Under the pieces are notes generated by a model. It saw nothing but the letters and a program-made list of their open reading frames with translations. It had not been told where the DNA came from and made no database searches. The position numbers were made by a program, and so were the translations under genes. A stretch of DNA of 64,000 bases from Chthoniobacterales bacterium (GTDB taxonomy: Bacteria; Verrucomicrobiota; Verrucomicrobiia; Chthoniobacterales; UBA10450), in the NCBI GenBank assembly GCA_013815325.1, contig JACDGM010000002.1:1-64000 (forward strand), given 5' to 3'. Below, piece after piece: positions 35,274 to 44,537 of this stretch. Position 1 is the first letter of the stretch. The number at the start of each line of letters is the position of its first letter.

Positions 35274-35293
35274 CGCGGGTGTCTTCACCCGCG
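35274..35293. terminator. CGCGGGTG hairpin after the crystallin gene
   Basis: CGCGGGTG-TCTT-CACCCGCG, a perfect 8-bp stem with a four-base loop about 23 bp after the stop. No T-run follows. The remaining ~200 bp up to mqnC show no gene. Confidence 0.5.
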
Positions 35294-35497
35294 TCGAAGG
35301 GGCGATATGGGACCGGACGAGCGCGCGCGCGGCATTTCGATCTGGAATCACTGTTTGCCCTCGTCACCCTCGCGGGTCTCTCGTCGAGAACCGCTTCATC
35401 ATTCTACGGGAGGACGCCGTCGATGGCATATTCCTTTTATTTTGCCTCCGAATGATCCAGATGCAGAGCTCGGGGCACTCGTCTAAGTTGCCCTCCG

Positions 35498-36586
35498 ATG
35501 GTCGCGCTGGGGCAGATATCGCTGGAGCAAAAAATCCTCACGGGAGAGCGAATCTCCGCCACGGAAGCGCTCGAGATATATCGCTGGCCACTCGCCGAAC
35601 TGGGGGCGCTGGCTGATGAGCGGCGCGACCTGGCGAAGGCGAAAAGTTACGACGGCAGCGGACGCGAGATCGTCACGTACATCGTCGATCGCAACATCAA
35701 TTACACGAACGTTTGCAATGTTTATTGCAAATTCTGCGCGTTTTACCGGACGGAAAGGGATGAGGATCATTACGTCCTCACGCGCGAGCAATTTGACCAG
35801 AAGCTCGATGAGCTGACCGCCGCCGGCGGAGTGCAAATCCTCATGCAGGGCGGACATCATCCCAAGCTCGGCTTTGATTGGTACCTCGAGCTGCTCCATC
35901 ACATCCGGGAGAAATATCCGCACATCAACATCCACGGTTTCAGCCCGCCGGAGTTTCAGCATTTCGCGGAGACGTTCGCAATGCCGCTGCGCGAGGTGAT
36001 TTCCCGCTTCAAGGAGGCCGGGCTCGGATCGATCCCGGGCGGTGGCGGGGAGATCCTCGTCGATTCCGTTAGGAAACGGATCGCGCCGCTCAAGTGCAAG
36101 AGCGATCAATGGCTCGAAGTGATGCAGGTCGCGCACGAGCTGGGTTTGAAATCGAGCGCCACGATGATGTTCGGCCATGTCGAGACGGTCGAGGATCGGG
36201 TGCAGCATTTGCAGCGGCTGCGCGACCAGCAAGACGCGAGCGGCGGCTTCACCGCGTTCATCTGCTGGACGTTTCAGCCCCAGCACACAGTGTTAAGAGT
36301 CGAGCATCCAACCGGCTCTGCCGAGTATCTGCGGATGCAGGCGCTGGCGCGGATTTTTCTCGATAACATTCCCAACATCCAAAGCTCCTGGGTGACGCAA
36401 GGGCCGAAGATCGGGCAGGTCGCGCTCAAGTATGGCGCGAATGATTTCGGCTCGGTCATGATGGAAGAAAACGTCGTGAGCAGCGCGGGCACGACCTTCC
36501 AGCTCGACGCGGAGAAGATCGAAGCGCTGATTCGCGGGGCCGGTTACGAGCCGCGACGGCGCAACAACTGGTATGAGCTCATTTGA
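35498..36586 (+). CDS. mqnC: cyclic dehypoxanthinyl futalosine synthase MqnC
   Basis: Radical-SAM enzyme of the futalosine route to menaquinone, cyclising dehypoxanthine futalosine. It is 362 residues. The cluster motif is INYTNVCNVYCKFCAFYR (CxxxCxxC), followed by QILMQGGHHPKLGFDWYLELL, IHGFSPPEFQHFA and GLGSIPGGGGEILVDSVRK, all typical of MqnC rather than MqnE. The C-terminal MMEENVVSSAGTTF is also characteristic. Partner mqn genes are not in the window. Confidence 0.95.
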   Translation: MVALGQISLEQKILTGERISATEALEIYRWPLAELGALADERRDLAKAKSYDGSGREIVTYIVDRNINYTNVCNVYCKFCAFYRTERDEDHYVLTREQFDQKLDELTAAGGVQILMQGGHHPKLGFDWYLELLHHIREKYPHINIHGFSPPEFQHFAETFAMPLREVISRFKEAGLGSIPGGGGEILVDSVRKRIAPLKCKSDQWLEVMQVAHELGLKSSATMMFGHVETVEDRVQHLQRLRDQQDASGGFTAFICWTFQPQHTVLRVEHPTGSAEYLRMQALARIFLDNIPNIQSSWVTQGPKIGQVALKYGANDFGSVMMEENVVSSAGTTFQLDAEKIEALIRGAGYEPRRRNNWYELI

Positions 36587-36599
36587 TTGCCGACTGATG

Positions 36600-36637
36600 A
36601 TTGCTGATTGCTGATTGGAAGAGCAGCAATCAGCAAT
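36600..36637. terminator. 14-bp hairpin after mqnC
   Basis: ATTGCTGATTGCTG / CAGCAATCAGCAAT, a perfect 14-bp inverted repeat with a 10-base loop between mqnC and bamA. The arm is itself a short tandem repeat. There is no T-run, but it is the only strong structure in the gap. Confidence 0.6.
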
Positions 36638-36732
36638 TCTTCCAACTCCTGCCTTGACGTTGCCGTCCGCATTACCCATCTAGTACGCGAAATTCTCCGT
36701 AACTTTCTTCCGGCTTAGCGGTCGTTTTTTCT

Positions 36733-39042
36733 ATGACAAATCTCATTTCGTTAGGCCGCCTTGCGGCTTTTTCTCTTCTGTTAAGCCTGGCCGTCGCTTT
36801 TCCGCAAGGAGCGCGGGCGCAGAGCGTGGAAGGCGCGACCATTACCGGGATCGACGTCAGCTATGTCGGGCCGCAAACGGTGAGCAAGGAGCGGGTCCTC
36901 GCGAACATGCGCACGAAAGTCGGCACTCGTTATTCCGAGACGACGGTGGAAGAGGACATCCGCGGGCTCTACGATACCGGCAAAATCCAGAACGTGCGCA
37001 TCTTTGGCGAGCCCTCGGGCGCGGGCGTGCGCGTGCAGGTGATCCTCGCGACCCGGGCGCTCATCACCGAAATCGAGATCGACGGGGCGCAGAAGCTCAG
37101 CGCCGCTGCGGTGCGCAAGCGAGTCAAATTCAAACTCCCGGGCCCCTCCGATGCGGAGAAGCTCGAGGAAGGTCGCGAGTCGATTAACGATTATTACCAA
37201 GGCAAAGGGTTTACCGACGTGAAGGTGGACCTCCAAGTCGTGAACAACGAAGAGCGCGGGACTGCGCGCGCCGTTTACACGGTCAACGAAGGCGAAAAGG
37301 GTGCGGTGCGCGCGATTCGCTTCGAGGGAAACAAGACTTTTAGCGATCGCAAACTGCGCAAGCAGATGAAGACGAAGGCGAAGACAGTGCTCGCCCTTTT
37401 CGATAAGTCGGGGCGGCTCGATCAGGCGCAGTTGCAGCAGGATCTCGACAGCATCCGTGAGTTTTACCAAAACAAGGGCTACATCGACGTCGCGATCCCG
37501 GAGGTGCGGCAGGAGCGGTCGGCGGACGGTTTGCGTCTTGTCATCGTTATCAAAGAGGGCGCGCAATATCACGTGCGCCAACTCACTTTCTCCGGCCAGG
37601 AGGTGACAGACGAGAAAAGGTTGCGCGCGATCCTGAAGATGAAGGAAGGAGCGGTTTATAGTCCCGAAGCGCTCGCCGCGGACACGAAATCGATGAACGA
37701 CGGCTATGGCGCCGGCGGTTTCGTGGATGTCGATGTTCACCCCGAAGGAACGGCGGCCGGGCCGGGGCTGGTCGACCTTCATTACACGATCACGGAGGGC
37801 GAACGCTCCTTTGTCGAGCGAGTCAATATTGTTGGCAACACGCGCACGAAGGACAAGGTGATTCGCCGTGAGGTTCTGGTCTTGCCGGGCGACGTCTATA
37901 ATACCGTCCGCGTCGATGTCTCGAAGCAGCGACTCCAAAACCTCGGTTATTTCGAGAAGGTCGACACTTTCCCAGAGCAAACCGGCATCCCAAGTCGGCG
38001 GAATCTTCTCGTGCAGGTCGAGGAAAAGCGCACCGGCTCGCTCCAGTTCGGCGCCGGCTACAGCACGATCGACAGCATCATCGGATTCGTGGAATTTTCG
38101 CAGGGCAACTTCGATTTGTTCAACTGGCCCTCCTTTACCGGTGCTGGCCAAAAATTCCGCGCCCGGGCGCAGTTCGGATCGCAGCGCCAGGATTACGAGC
38201 TCTCGCTCACCGAACCCTACTTTCTCGGTTATCGTTTCTCGTTAGGCGGGGAATTGTTCTATCACGGGGCGAGCTTTCTCAGCTCGATTTACGATGAGCG
38301 CGATTACGGTTTCTCGATCAGCACGCGCTTGCCACTGACCCCGTTTTCCTACACCAGCCTGACCTATCGGTTGGAAGAGGTGGAGATTTTCAACGTCGAC
38401 GCCACGGCTTCTCCTTTTATCCAGATCGAAGCGGGCACCCGTTTGAAGAGCGAGCTCACGCCTTCCTACGTGTACGACACGCGCGACAATGTCTTTCTCA
38501 CCCGCCGCGGCCACCGTTTCATCCTGACGCCGCACGTCGCCGGTGGTTTCCTCGGCGGCGACGTCCAGACCTACGGATTTGATTTCCAAGCCTCGCAATA
38601 CTTCTTGCTCCCGCTCGACAACATCCTTCTCCTCAACGGAGAGGTGGCGGTCATTGACAGCTGGGGCGGCAGCGGTGAGGTGCCGATTTTCGATCGTCTT
38701 TTCCTCGGCGGCTCGAACGATCTGCGCGGCTTCAACTACCGGGATGTCGGTCCGAGGGATTCCAATGGTGAGCCGCTCGGCGGCCGGTCGCTGGCGCGTT
38801 TTACGATCGAAGACACCTTTCCCATCATTCCCAAAGTGCGCGTCGCCGTCTTCTACGACACCGGTTTTGTGCATTCCGACGCGTATGATTTCGACACTGC
38901 GGGCCTCGCAGGGGATGTCGGCGTCGGCATCCGTCTCGACCTGCCGGTTGGGCCGCTGCGGCTTGACTACGGCTTCCCCATCAAAGGCAATCAGGGATCG
39001 AGCAGCGGCAAGTTCAACTTCAGCGTCGGCTATCAATTTTGA
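36733..39042 (+). CDS. bamA: outer membrane protein assembly factor BamA
   Basis: Omp85 insertase that folds beta-barrel proteins into the outer membrane. The 769 residues comprise a signal peptide (LAAFSLLLSLAVAFPQGARAQ), five POTRA repeats (about 30-430) and a 16-stranded barrel. The barrel includes the lid-loop VRGF-type motif as LFLGGSNDLRGFNYRDVGPRD and ends KFNFSVGYQF with the terminal aromatic. It is followed by the OmpH/Skp chaperone gene, the usual order. Confidence 0.96.
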   Translation: MTNLISLGRLAAFSLLLSLAVAFPQGARAQSVEGATITGIDVSYVGPQTVSKERVLANMRTKVGTRYSETTVEEDIRGLYDTGKIQNVRIFGEPSGAGVRVQVILATRALITEIEIDGAQKLSAAAVRKRVKFKLPGPSDAEKLEEGRESINDYYQGKGFTDVKVDLQVVNNEERGTARAVYTVNEGEKGAVRAIRFEGNKTFSDRKLRKQMKTKAKTVLALFDKSGRLDQAQLQQDLDSIREFYQNKGYIDVAIPEVRQERSADGLRLVIVIKEGAQYHVRQLTFSGQEVTDEKRLRAILKMKEGAVYSPEALAADTKSMNDGYGAGGFVDVDVHPEGTAAGPGLVDLHYTITEGERSFVERVNIVGNTRTKDKVIRREVLVLPGDVYNTVRVDVSKQRLQNLGYFEKVDTFPEQTGIPSRRNLLVQVEEKRTGSLQFGAGYSTIDSIIGFVEFSQGNFDLFNWPSFTGAGQKFRARAQFGSQRQDYELSLTEPYFLGYRFSLGGELFYHGASFLSSIYDERDYGFSISTRLPLTPFSYTSLTYRLEEVEIFNVDATASPFIQIEAGTRLKSELTPSYVYDTRDNVFLTRRGHRFILTPHVAGGFLGGDVQTYGFDFQASQYFLLPLDNILLLNGEVAVIDSWGGSGEVPIFDRLFLGGSNDLRGFNYRDVGPRDSNGEPLGGRSLARFTIEDTFPIIPKVRVAVFYDTGFVHSDAYDFDTAGLAGDVGVGIRLDLPVGPLRLDYGFPIKGNQGSSSGKFNFSVGYQF

Positions 39043-39100
39043 ACGACACCCGGCACTTGCAGTCTAACGCCTTCCCGATTACCAGTCTGACCCTACATCT

Positions 39101-39712
39101 ATGAAAACACCTACCCTCATGGCCCTTTTCGCCGCCTTTGCATTGCCCGCCGCGGCTTTTTCGCAAGGCATGAAAGTCGGCACCATCGACATGAATCGCG
39201 CGTTCAAGGAATATAACAAAACCAAGGACGCCGAGACGAAAATCAACGAAGCCAAGAACTCCGCGAAGAAGGAATACGACGATCGCGCGGACGCCTACAA
39301 AAAGGCGCTGGACGAAATCAACAAGCTCAACCAGCAACTCGAAGCGCCGGCTTTGAGCGCCGACGCGAAGACGCAAAAGGCGAAAGACCGCGATGAGAAA
39401 ATCGCCAGCATTAAGAACATGGAGCGCGAGATCAACGAGTTCCGCCAAACGCGCGAGAAGCAGTTGCAAGAGCAGGCTGTGCGGATGCGTGACGGGATCG
39501 TGAAGGAGATCACGGACGTCGTCATGACTAGGGTGCGCGCCGATAGCATGGACCTCGTTTTTGACAAATCGGGCGTGAGCTTGAACGGCGTCCCGACGGT
39601 CATGTTTGCGAAGGACAGCTTCGATTTCACAACCGACGTGATCACGCAATTGAATAAGCCAGGCGCCGCCGCCCCGAAGACCTCGGCCAGCCCAAGCAAG
39701 TCCAAGCCCTGA
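39101..39712 (+). CDS. OmpH/Skp-family periplasmic chaperone
   Basis: 203 residues: signal peptide (MKTPTLMALFAAFALPAAAFSQG), a short strand KVGTIDMNRAFKEYNKTKDAE, then a long coiled coil (KINEAKNSAKKEYDDRADAYKKALDEINKLNQQLE...REINEFRQTREKQLQEQA) and a Ser/Lys-rich tail. The architecture is that of Skp, which holds unfolded outer-membrane proteins for BamA, encoded 58 bp upstream. Confidence 0.9.
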   Translation: MKTPTLMALFAAFALPAAAFSQGMKVGTIDMNRAFKEYNKTKDAETKINEAKNSAKKEYDDRADAYKKALDEINKLNQQLEAPALSADAKTQKAKDRDEKIASIKNMEREINEFRQTREKQLQEQAVRMRDGIVKEITDVVMTRVRADSMDLVFDKSGVSLNGVPTVMFAKDSFDFTTDVITQLNKPGAAAPKTSASPSKSKP

Positions 39713-39799
39713 TCCGCATTCGTTAGGCGTATCGGTCCTATAGCGCCTATCCGCTGCCCTCCGGGTTGCAACCGGCCGGCTCGCACAGAAGGTTGCAAA

Positions 39800-40603
39800 A
39801 TGCGTGGCGTCACCTTCCTCGCGATCGGGATTGGGGTGGCTCTAGCGTGTGGCAAGGCGTCGGCCGCTTCCGACTGGGAGAAGACTGTCACCCGGACGGA
39901 GCGCGGCGTTTTCCCGAATCCCCGCCCGATGCGGGCCACCTATCAGTTCGGGTGGAACGACGTCGCCGCCGCCACCGCCGAGATCAGCTTCGGCAAAAGC
40001 GGCGGTCATCTGCAACTGATCGGCACCGGCCAGACCACTGGTGTCGTGCGCGCGCTCTGGCGATTTGACGTGCAACATCGCGCGACCGCCGACGCCGCCA
40101 CGCTGCGTCCGCTGCTCATGAATCAGGTGGATGAGTTGCGAAGCAAGACAGTGACGACCGATTTGGTCTTCAATGCCGGTGGCGTCGTCCGCACGCGCAC
40201 CGATACGAAGACAAAGAAGCCGCCGACGCCCAAGGCTTTTAACTTTCCGGGCCTGCTCGACCTGCACTCCGCGCTTCTCCTCCTTCGCAGCCAGCCGCTC
40301 ACAGACGGCACCGTGCATCGGCTCGTCGTCTATCCGGCCACCAACGGATATCTCGCCACCATTACGGTTGCGGGGCACGAGAGTGTGAAAGTCGGCGCCG
40401 GCACTTACAACGCGATAAAGCTCAATTTGCAGCTGAGCAAGATCAACAAAAAGCGCCAACTGGAGCCGCACGAGAAATTCCGCCAGGCCAGCGCCTGGAT
40501 TTCTGACGATGCCGATCGGCTCCTGCTCCGGATCGAGGCGCGCGTCTTTGTGGGCACGGTTTTTGCCGACATGCAGTCTGTGCAATTCACAAGCGAACGG
40601 TAG
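39800..40603 (+). CDS. DUF3108-type exported protein
   Basis: 267 residues with a signal peptide. The body (MRATYQFGWNDVAAATAEISFGKSGGHLQLIGTGQTTGVVRALWRFDV...GLLDLHSALLLLRSQPLTDGT...RQASAWISDDADRLLLRIEARVFVGTVFADMQSV) matches the DUF3108 pattern. Function unknown; its place after bamA and skp suggests envelope work. One motif copy lies 72 bp upstream. Confidence 0.8.
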   Translation: MRGVTFLAIGIGVALACGKASAASDWEKTVTRTERGVFPNPRPMRATYQFGWNDVAAATAEISFGKSGGHLQLIGTGQTTGVVRALWRFDVQHRATADAATLRPLLMNQVDELRSKTVTTDLVFNAGGVVRTRTDTKTKKPPTPKAFNFPGLLDLHSALLLLRSQPLTDGTVHRLVVYPATNGYLATITVAGHESVKVGAGTYNAIKLNLQLSKINKKRQLEPHEKFRQASAWISDDADRLLLRIEARVFVGTVFADMQSVQFTSER

Positions 40604-40688
40604 CGTGTCGCCGCAATCAAGACGGCGCGCTAACTCTCCTTGAGCGCGCGGCACGCCCGCCTCTACGTCGCCTAACGAGACAAGTTCC

Positions 40689-41432
40689 TTACCACGGGAT
40701 CCACTGCCCGCGATAAACCGGCCGGCGCAGCAGAGGCCGGCGTCGTAATTGGATGCGTGGCGCGTGCTGGCCCGGAAGCAGACCGAGCGCCGACAGCGTT
40801 TCCATGTTCAACCGGCCATTCGGCAGAATTCCCGTCTGGCTTTGAAAAGCGCGCACCGCCGTTGCCGTGCCCGGCCCAAAATGCCCGTCAATTCCGCTGC
40901 GAAAATAGCCGGCCCGGGCGAGAAGTGCCTGCGCGCCGACGATCACATGCCGTCGCACATCCGGCGGCGCGAGCTCATATGGCGTGCCGACAAAAACCCC
41001 ACTCACTTCTGGTTGCGATCCGCGCGGCCCCGGCGCGTAATCTCCATCAGGCGCCGGCGCCGGCGCTTCGTTCGAGGGCGCTCGTTCGGGCGAAATTTCG
41101 GCCGATTGACCTACATTGTCCTCATCCGAGAAGCTCTCCGCAGGAGTCGCAACCGCCTCGGGCGGCGGCGCGGGCGCGGCTCCGCCACTGTTCCCCACGC
41201 CTAACGAACGCAATGTTTCGGCATCGATCGCGCCCGTGATTTGGAGTCCGTTGCGAATCTGATAACGCCGGATCGCCGCTGTGGTGTCGGCATTTTTTTG
41301 GCCGGAGACGTCGCCATAATAAAATCCCTGGTCCTTCAAAACCTGCTGCACCGTGGCGGTGGTCTGATCTGCGCGGGCGGCGACGGGGCTCAGGAGGAGC
41401 ATGGCGAAAAATGCGAAACAGATGCGTTTCAT
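40689..41432 (-). CDS. secreted protein with two peptidoglycan-binding domains
   Basis: 247 residues: signal peptide (MKRICFAFFAMLLLSPVAARAD) and a PG_binding_1 domain (VQQVLKDQGFYYGDVSGQKNADTTAAIRRYQIRNGLQITGAIDAETLRSLG). A Pro/Ala/Glu-rich linker follows, then a second PG_binding_1 domain (AQALLARAGYFRSGIDGHFGPGTATAVRAFQSQTGILPNGRLNMETLSALG) and a basic tail. No catalytic domain. It may anchor to the wall; the amidase gene lies 30 bp upstream in the same direction. Confidence 0.88.
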   Translation of the reverse strand: MKRICFAFFAMLLLSPVAARADQTTATVQQVLKDQGFYYGDVSGQKNADTTAAIRRYQIRNGLQITGAIDAETLRSLGVGNSGGAAPAPPPEAVATPAESFSDEDNVGQSAEISPERAPSNEAPAPAPDGDYAPGPRGSQPEVSGVFVGTPYELAPPDVRRHVIVGAQALLARAGYFRSGIDGHFGPGTATAVRAFQSQTGILPNGRLNMETLSALGLLPGQHAPRIQLRRRPLLRRPVYRGQWIPW

Positions 41433-41462
41433 AGACGGAATTCGACGCTCCAGCGAGAACAG

Positions 41463-42239
41463 TTATTCAGCGGGCGCGGCCCAGGCCAGCGTCGGTTCGT
41501 TAGGCGAAAGCACCTCCCGATAACGCTCAACGCCGTCACTGATCGCCGAGGCGATCTGCTGCCGATACTCGGCCGTCGCCAGCTTCGTGAGATCGGAGGG
41601 ATTGGTGATGAAGCCGCCTTCCACGAGCGCGGCCGGGTGCCGGACATTGGCGATGACGTAAAATTGCTCGGACTTGATTCCGCGATTTACCGCCCGCGTC
41701 CGCTCCACCAGAGCGGCCTGGAGAAAGCGCGCCAGACTCTCGCTTTTTGCGAGGAGCGGTTTGGATTCCGCCGGGCGCAAAAACGGGAGCCAGGCAAAAA
41801 TTCCCGGACTCATCGCGGATTGCCGCACCGCAAAATAGGTTTCCACTCCGGAAGCCGCCGCCCGTTCGCCGTCGTTAAAATGGATGCTGACAAAGAGCGA
41901 ATTTCTCTCGTGATTCCCAACTGCCGCGCGCTCAGCGAGCGAGAGGTAACGATCCGAATCCCGCGTCAGCAATGTCGTGTAGCCGGCGCTGCGCAGGAGC
42001 AACTCCGCGCGCATGGCGACGTCGAGCGTCAGCTCTTTTTCCATCACCGCCCCGCAGATCGCGCCCGAGTCCTTTCCGCCGTGTCCGGGATCCAGCACCA
42101 CGACGACCGGTTCGTTTTTCCCGTGGACAGCCCTCCGCGGCTGCGCCACCGGACGCACCGGCGGTGCGAGCAGGACAAAGCAGAGAAACGAGATCGACAG
42201 GAGAAATAACCCGATCCAGGAAAGGATGCACCGCATCAT
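41463..42239 (-). CDS. N-acetylmuramoyl-L-alanine amidase (Amidase_3)
   Basis: Zinc amidase that removes stem peptides from peptidoglycan. 258 residues with an N-terminal membrane or signal helix (WIGLFLLSISFLCFVLLAP). Motifs: VVVLDPGHGGKDSGAICGAVMEKELTLDVA (first His and Glu), ERNSLFVSIHFNDGE (second His) and VEGGFITNPSD near the end. It is followed by the PG-binding protein, with which it may cooperate, and preceded by prcA. Confidence 0.93.
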   Translation of the reverse strand: MMRCILSWIGLFLLSISFLCFVLLAPPVRPVAQPRRAVHGKNEPVVVVLDPGHGGKDSGAICGAVMEKELTLDVAMRAELLLRSAGYTTLLTRDSDRYLSLAERAAVGNHERNSLFVSIHFNDGERAAASGVETYFAVRQSAMSPGIFAWLPFLRPAESKPLLAKSESLARFLQAALVERTRAVNRGIKSEQFYVIANVRHPAALVEGGFITNPSDLTKLATAEYRQQIASAISDGVERYREVLSPNEPTLAWAAPAE

Positions 42240-42253
42240 TTTTTTCGGATTCG

Positions 42254-43021
42254 TTAGGCAGAGAGCGCTTGCAACTCGTCACCCGCCAGCTGGCGGTAAC
42301 GAATCGACGTCGCTGCGCTTCGTTCCAGCACACACGCTTCGAGCGTCGCGCTGACCAGCTTTTCCTGCCGGTATGCGAGCAACGCAGGGCGTCCGGGCAG
42401 TCCGCTGGGAAGGTCATCCGCCGGCGGCATGCTTCCTATGCTCCACGCATCGAGCGCGACCTTCATTGCTCCATGCAACGTCGCCTTCGGGTCGTGATCG
42501 CGTTGTAGCAGTTCTTCCATCAGCTCCGTCGCGCGGGCCGTGCCGCTGATCGCGCAAAAACCGGCTCGCTTCACGCCTCCCTCTGCCGCGATCGCGCCAT
42601 CATATTCCACTCGCAAATAGAGATCCCCCTCCGGCGCCGCGCCTACTTCCGCAAAAATCATCCGCGCCAGATAAGGCGCGCCGTAAACCTGCTCAAAAGC
42701 CGTTTTCAAAAGCGGGCTGAGGGAATAAAAAGCCAGCCGTCGCAACGACACGTCCGCGGCAGAACGCGTGAACCCCTCCGCGCTTGCCAGCTCGATTGCC
42801 GCCATGCGCAGCCGCTCGATGTCGCCCGGATGCCCGATCGCTCCCAGCGCGATCCGGTCGTAAATCTCGAAAAGCTTTTGCCGCGCCTGTCCCACGGTCA
42901 CGAACAAAATCCCACCGCCATAACTGAGCGCGGCGATCGGGCTCCCCGGCGCGAGTTGCGTCTCGATGTATTCGCGCCGATTGGCGATCGCCTCGACCCA
43001 ACGATACGGCTCTTCAATCAT
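42254..43021 (-). CDS. prcA: proteasome subunit alpha
   Basis: Alpha-type subunit of the bacterial 20S proteasome, forming the outer gating rings. 255 residues. It begins MIEEPYRWVEAIANRREYIETQLAPGSPIAALSYGGGILFVTVGQARQKLFEIYDRIALGAIGHPGDIERLRMAAIELASAEGF, matching PrcA of Actinobacteria and of UBact-bearing phyla. No N-terminal catalytic Thr, as expected for alpha. It overlaps prcB by ATGA. Confidence 0.93.
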   Translation of the reverse strand: MIEEPYRWVEAIANRREYIETQLAPGSPIAALSYGGGILFVTVGQARQKLFEIYDRIALGAIGHPGDIERLRMAAIELASAEGFTRSAADVSLRRLAFYSLSPLLKTAFEQVYGAPYLARMIFAEVGAAPEGDLYLRVEYDGAIAAEGGVKRAGFCAISGTARATELMEELLQRDHDPKATLHGAMKVALDAWSIGSMPPADDLPSGLPGRPALLAYRQEKLVSATLEACVLERSAATSIRYRQLAGDELQALSA

Positions 43022-43824
43022 GCGACGGTGCTTTTGAAACGCGCGGCGATCTGCTCTTCCGGCAGAGTTTTAATCCCGGCAGCGGAAATGATTTTGATGA
43101 TCGGAAAAATCCGCGCCTGCCGGTCTACGCCGCCGGTCGCGGTATCCGCCTCCGCGGCGGTGTCGAGCGCGCGCAAGGCAAGCGTGACTGCGTCGTCCTC
43201 GCGCAATTTTCCCAGGAGTTTTTTCCCCCAGCGATTTTCGTAAAACAAAACGCCCCGCACCGCCGGCGACCCGGAGCCGGTTGCGGCGTATTCCGCCACC
43301 TCAAATTGCGCGCCCATTGCGTCATAAAAATAGAGGCGCGCCTGTCCATCGCCCGCGAAATCGTAGGTCGCAAAAATCGGCACGACCACGCCGACGCCCT
43401 GCATGACGAAGCCAAAATTATCGCGCAAGAGTTTAGAGAGCGCGCGCACTTTCCCATCCACGCTCATCTCTTGCAGTTGCGTGCGTCGAAAATATTGCAG
43501 TGAATGCTCGAGCACCCGCGCCATCTCCCAAGCAGTTGCTGGCACCCCGGCGATCGCCATTATGGAATGCCTATCGATCTCGAGCACCTTGTCCGCGCGA
43601 TCGTAAACCACCGTGTTTCCCGCCGTCGCACGCCGATCACCAGCGACGAGCACGCCGCCGCTAAACTTGAAGGCGAGAATCGTGGTGGAGTGCGTTGGGA
43701 CGAAGACCGCACCCGCGGAGCTGACGCCCACCGCCGGTGATTGCGCAGCCTCATTCAGCAAGCCGCGCCGCCGCAAAAGCGCCGGAAAATCGGCCGCCGC
43801 CGCGCCTAACGAGTCGCCCGTCAC
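43018..43824 (-). CDS. prcB: proteasome subunit beta
   Basis: Catalytic beta subunit. A propeptide of about 46 residues precedes the mature N-terminus: PTHS|TTILAFKFSGGVLVAGDRRATAGN, giving Thr47 as nucleophile; Lys and Asp of the site are in this segment (FKF, GDRRAT). Further family marks are SIMAIAGVPATAWEMARVLEHSLQYF and GSGSPAVRGVLF. The GTG start overlaps the UBact stop as GTGA, so UBact, PrcB and PrcA are translated from one coupled mRNA. Confidence 0.94.
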   Translation of the reverse strand: MTGDSLGAAAADFPALLRRRGLLNEAAQSPAVGVSSAGAVFVPTHSTTILAFKFSGGVLVAGDRRATAGNTVVYDRADKVLEIDRHSIMAIAGVPATAWEMARVLEHSLQYFRRTQLQEMSVDGKVRALSKLLRDNFGFVMQGVGVVVPIFATYDFAGDGQARLYFYDAMGAQFEVAEYAATGSGSPAVRGVLFYENRWGKKLLGKLREDDAVTLALRALDTAAEADTATGGVDRQARIFPIIKIISAAGIKTLPEEQIAARFKSTVA

Positions 43825-43997
43825 TGGCCGGTGCGCTGCCGGTAGCGCTTCGATTGGTTCGGATCCACCTTGCGCATTTTCTTGAGCAAATCGCGCGTGT
43901 CCGGTTTCGAAACATCAGGCGATTTTGGGCCGCCGCCGTCCCCTGGTTGGGGTCCCCACGGCACAGGCGTCACCGGTTTTTCCGTCCGCTCAGGCAT
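43821..43997 (-). CDS. ubact: UBact, Pup-like protein modifier
   Basis: 58 residues, below the track cut-off, read on the minus strand from an ATG at 43997: MPERTEKPVTPVPWGPQPGD at the start and SKRYRQRTGQ at the end. The middle SPDVSKPDTRDLLKKMRKVDPNQ matches the conserved UBact pattern (RPDTRDLLKKMR.VDP.Q..RYRQR.G). A flexible Pro/Gly-rich front and a C-terminal GQ mean the Gln would need deamidation to Glu by a Dop-type enzyme before PafA-type ligation to lysines. It is the first gene of the prcB-prcA operon, overlapping prcB by 4 bp. Ligase, Dop and ARC ATPase genes are not in this window. Confidence 0.9.
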   Translation of the reverse strand: MPERTEKPVTPVPWGPQPGDGGGPKSPDVSKPDTRDLLKKMRKVDPNQSKRYRQRTGQ

Positions 43998-44078
43998 GAA
44001 AAAATGCTACGGCGAAAGCGCCGAAACGCAAGCCGCGGCGAGCTTGCCAGCCTCGGAGAGAGGTGCCAAGCTTCGCCC

Positions 44079-44537
44079 ATGACGCGCGCCTTTTTCGCTC
44101 TCCCGCTTCTCTTCCTGGGCCTTCTCCTCGCGCCTCTTTCCCCGGCTCAAACTCCAGCCTCCGAGAACAACGAACTACTCGCCCTAACGAAAAAGATCGA
44201 CGAACAGAACACAAAAATCGACGCACTCTCGCAACAGATTCTCAAACTTCAGCAGACGCTCGAGCAAGGGAAGCCAACTCCTTCTCCGACCACGGTGGGC
44301 GTCGCCTCGGACGAAAATGCAACGGCTACTCCCGTGCCCGCCGTTGGCGGCAACAGTCACGTCGTGACTCGCGGCGAAACGCTCACCTCCATCGCGAAGC
44401 AGCACAAAGTGGGCATCGAAGAGCTGCAGAAATTCAATCACATCGAAAACGATCGGAAGCTGCAGATCGGCCAGACGCTCGCCATCCCCGGTCCCGGCAA
44501 TTCCGCGCCCAGCGCCACGCCCTCGCCTAACGAGTAA
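44079..44537 (+). CDS. LysM-domain secreted protein
   Basis: 152 residues: signal peptide (MTRAFFALPLLFLGLLLAPLSPAQ), a short coiled coil (ELLALTKKIDEQNTKIDALSQQILKLQQTLEQ), a Ser/Thr/Pro linker and one LysM domain (HVVTRGETLTSIAKQHKVGIEELQKFNHIENDRKLQIGQTLAIP). It should bind peptidoglycan. Divergent from the UBact operon, so both promoters lie in the 81-bp gap. Its stop and the next start overlap (TAATG). Confidence 0.9.
   Translation: MTRAFFALPLLFLGLLLAPLSPAQTPASENNELLALTKKIDEQNTKIDALSQQILKLQQTLEQGKPTPSPTTVGVASDENATATPVPAVGGNSHVVTRGETLTSIAKQHKVGIEELQKFNHIENDRKLQIGQTLAIPGPGNSAPSATPSPNE

Noticed and set aside
36781-38151. 456-residue minus-strand ORF
   Set aside because: Antisense shadow of bamA; no recognisable domain and high-GC codon bias explains its openness.
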